A DNA stretch of 6,835 nucleotides, from positions 1 through 6,835 of the forward strand of contig JAEEYS010000017.1 of the NCBI GenBank assembly GCA_016288255.1, given 5' to 3'. A program made the translations under genes and the position numbers. This document shows positions 5,561 through 6,835 of the stretch, one piece after another (positions within the stretch are counted from its first letter, which is position 1; every line of letters begins with the position of its first letter). Source of the DNA: Bacillota bacterium (GTDB lineage Bacteria; Bacillota; Tb-RUG-66). Below the pieces are notes generated by a model. It made no database searches and was not told the DNA's origin. It saw nothing but the letters and a program-made list of their open reading frames with translations.

Positions 5561-6835
5561 TTATTCTTTCTTTTCTTCCGGCAACGCTTCCTGCGGCTCT
5601 TTCATATCCGGCAAAACCGTTTCGTCTGCCGGCATCATTTCCGTTTTTGTTTCCGCCTCCGGCAGTGCTTTTTGTCTGCGAAAGAGGCTTCCGAGCCAGC
5701 CAAAGAATTTGTCAAAAATCAGATACAATACCGGTACCATATAAAGTGTCAAAAATGTGCTGGTCACAAGACCGCCGATTACGACCGTAGCGATAGGCGC
5801 TCCCAATTCCGCTCCTTCGCCCAGGGCCAGCGCCATGGGGAACATCCCCAATATTGTGGTCAGCGCCGTCATCAAAATAGGCCGGATCCTGACTTTGCCC
5901 GCTTCTACGGCAGCTTCTTTTGCCTTCAGTCCTCTTCTTCTCAGCTGGTTGATATAATCGATCAAAACGATACCATTGTTGACAACGATCCCCGCCAGCA
6001 TGATCACCCCGATAAAGCTGATCACATTCAAGCTCCTGCCCGTAAGGAACAGCGACAAGACGATCCCGATCGCCGCCATCGGCATGGTGAACATGATGAT
6101 AAAAGGCTGTGACAGGGATTCAAACTGCGCCGCCATGACCATATAGACCAAAAATACCGCAATGATCAAAGCCAAAGACAGATCGGAAAACGCGTCCAGC
6201 ATTTCCTGCCGATCGCCGCCGAATTCAATAAAATATCCTTCCGGCAGATCCAGTTCATCCATTTGTTTTTGGATATCGGAAGAAACGCTTGCCAAGTCTC
6301 TTCCGCTGATCTGCGACGATACCGTCACGGTCCGCTGCTGATTTTCTCTGCTGATCGACATAGGGCCTTCCTCTTTTTCAAAGCTTGCGATCTGAGATAA
6401 GGGAATGGTCATTCCCGTCGGCAAAGGGATCTGGATGTTTTCCAAATCAGACAGACCCATTTCTTCGTTTTGTTCTACTTTTAAAACCACATTCACTTCT
6501 TCCCCATTGGACCTGAATATGGTAGCGGTGATCCCTTTTACATAGGTGTTGACCGCGGCGGAAACCTGGGATACGGTCAATCCGTAATTGGCCGCTTTGT
6601 CTTTGTCGATCCGAATCTGCATTTCGGGCCGTCCTTCTTCCATACTGAAAGAAACTTCTCTGGTCCCGTTCACGTTTTCTACGATCTCCGTTACCTCTTC
6701 GCCCAATTTCTGCAAGGTATCGAAATCATTCCCGGAAATACTGATACTGATAGGACTGCCGCTTCCTAAGGAGATGAAAAATCCGCCCGTCACAGAGGCC
6801 TTTGCGTCGGGGGTCGACGCCAAGTCTTTCCGAAC
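5561..6835 (-). CDS. HAE1-family RND efflux permease, C-terminal part (5' end outside window)
   Basis: This is the last 424 residues of a proton-driven resistance-nodulation-division (AcrB-type) exporter; full members are about 1,030 residues. The frame is open to the right edge, beginning VRKDLAST, so the true start is outside. About 215 residues of the second periplasmic/extracytoplasmic porter region are visible, with ISRENQQRTVTV near 160-171. Five C-terminal helices (TM8-TM12) follow, at about 220-236, 242-264, 270-294, 320-340 and 350-374. Family signatures include AAQFES after TM8 and GIVVNNGIVLIDY in TM10. By alignment from memory, the position of AcrB Lys940 is Asn here, which I take as a subfamily trait rather than a defect. 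The protein ends in a cytoplasmic tail of about 40 residues rich in Glu, Pro and Lys. Such pumps work with a membrane-fusion (HlyD/AcrA-like) partner, probably encoded further upstream. Substrates cannot be deduced. A TetR-type regulator follows in the same direction. Confidence 0.97.
   Translation of the reverse strand, partial: VRKDLASTPDAKASVTGGFFISLGSGSPISISISGNDFDTLQKLGEEVTEIVENVNGTREVSFSMEEGRPEMQIRIDKDKAANYGLTVSQVSAAVNTYVKGITATIFRSNGEEVNVVLKVEQNEEMGLSDLENIQIPLPTGMTIPLSQIASFEKEEGPMSISRENQQRTVTVSSQISGRDLASVSSDIQKQMDELDLPEGYFIEFGGDRQEMLDAFSDLSLALIIAVFLVYMVMAAQFESLSQPFIIMFTMPMAAIGIVLSLFLTGRSLNVISFIGVIMLAGIVVNNGIVLIDYINQLRRRGLKAKEAAVEAGKVRIRPILMTALTTILGMFPMALALGEGAELGAPIATVVIGGLVTSTFLTLYMVPVLYLIFDKFFGWLGSLFRRQKALPEAETKTEMMPADETVLPDMKEPQEALPEEKKE

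Noticed and set aside
5498..6112. 204-codon plus-strand open frame within the RND region
   Set aside because: It is antisense to conserved RND transmembrane helices; its His/Gln/Arg/Asp-rich product is typical of the complement of hydrophobic codons.
1..6835. Dense GATC and GATATC words, considered as a methylation or mobile-element signature
   Set aside because: They follow from frequent ATC, GAT and CGG codons in minus-strand genes and occur evenly through all of them.

Overview
The window looks like a chromosomal segment from a low-to-mid GC anaerobic member of the Bacillota, probably a clostridial lineage. This is inferred from an S-layer-homology surface protein with a Gram-positive-style signal peptide, AGGAGG/GAGG ribosome binding sites, ATC/AAA/GAA-rich codon use, and a HAE1-type RND permease of the kind also carried by Clostridia. 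No ribosomal or other marker gene fixes the genus. All five genes are read from the minus strand; the plus-strand open frames are shadows. Intergenic gaps are 49 to 156 bases. I see no rRNA, tRNA, CRISPR array, transposase or attachment site.

In the direction of transcription (right to left): (1) 6835-5561, the C-terminal 424 residues of an HAE1-family RND efflux permease whose start lies outside the window. (2) A 117-base gap with a 12-bp imperfect inverted repeat (5509-5546). (3) 5443-4841, a TetR/AcrR-type regulator with a short collagen-like Gly-X-Y insert. (4) 49 bases further on, 4791-4075, a compact six-helix voltage-gated potassium channel with a TVGYGD filter, closed by an intrinsic terminator at 4068-4022. 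(5) A good sigma-A-type promoter (4000-3972) and strong Shine-Dalgarno site driving 3933-1174, a secreted 919-residue protein with three SLH repeats and about seven Ig-like domains, closed by a second intrinsic terminator (1156-1118). (6) 1017-1, the first 339 residues of RadA/Sms, the DNA-repair branch-migration ATPase, cut by the left edge.

Functionally there are three units. The RND pump, TetR regulator and K+ channel form a co-directional cluster of membrane-transport genes that may be a stress or efflux operon under local TetR control. The SLH gene is a self-contained monocistronic unit bounded by terminators. radA begins a third unit. The window is mostly ordinary in gene content. The most interesting points are the pairing of a TetR/RND efflux cluster with a Kv-type channel, the palindrome between pump and regulator, and the Gly-X-Y insert in the regulator. 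I did not find convincing evidence for a wholly new system.
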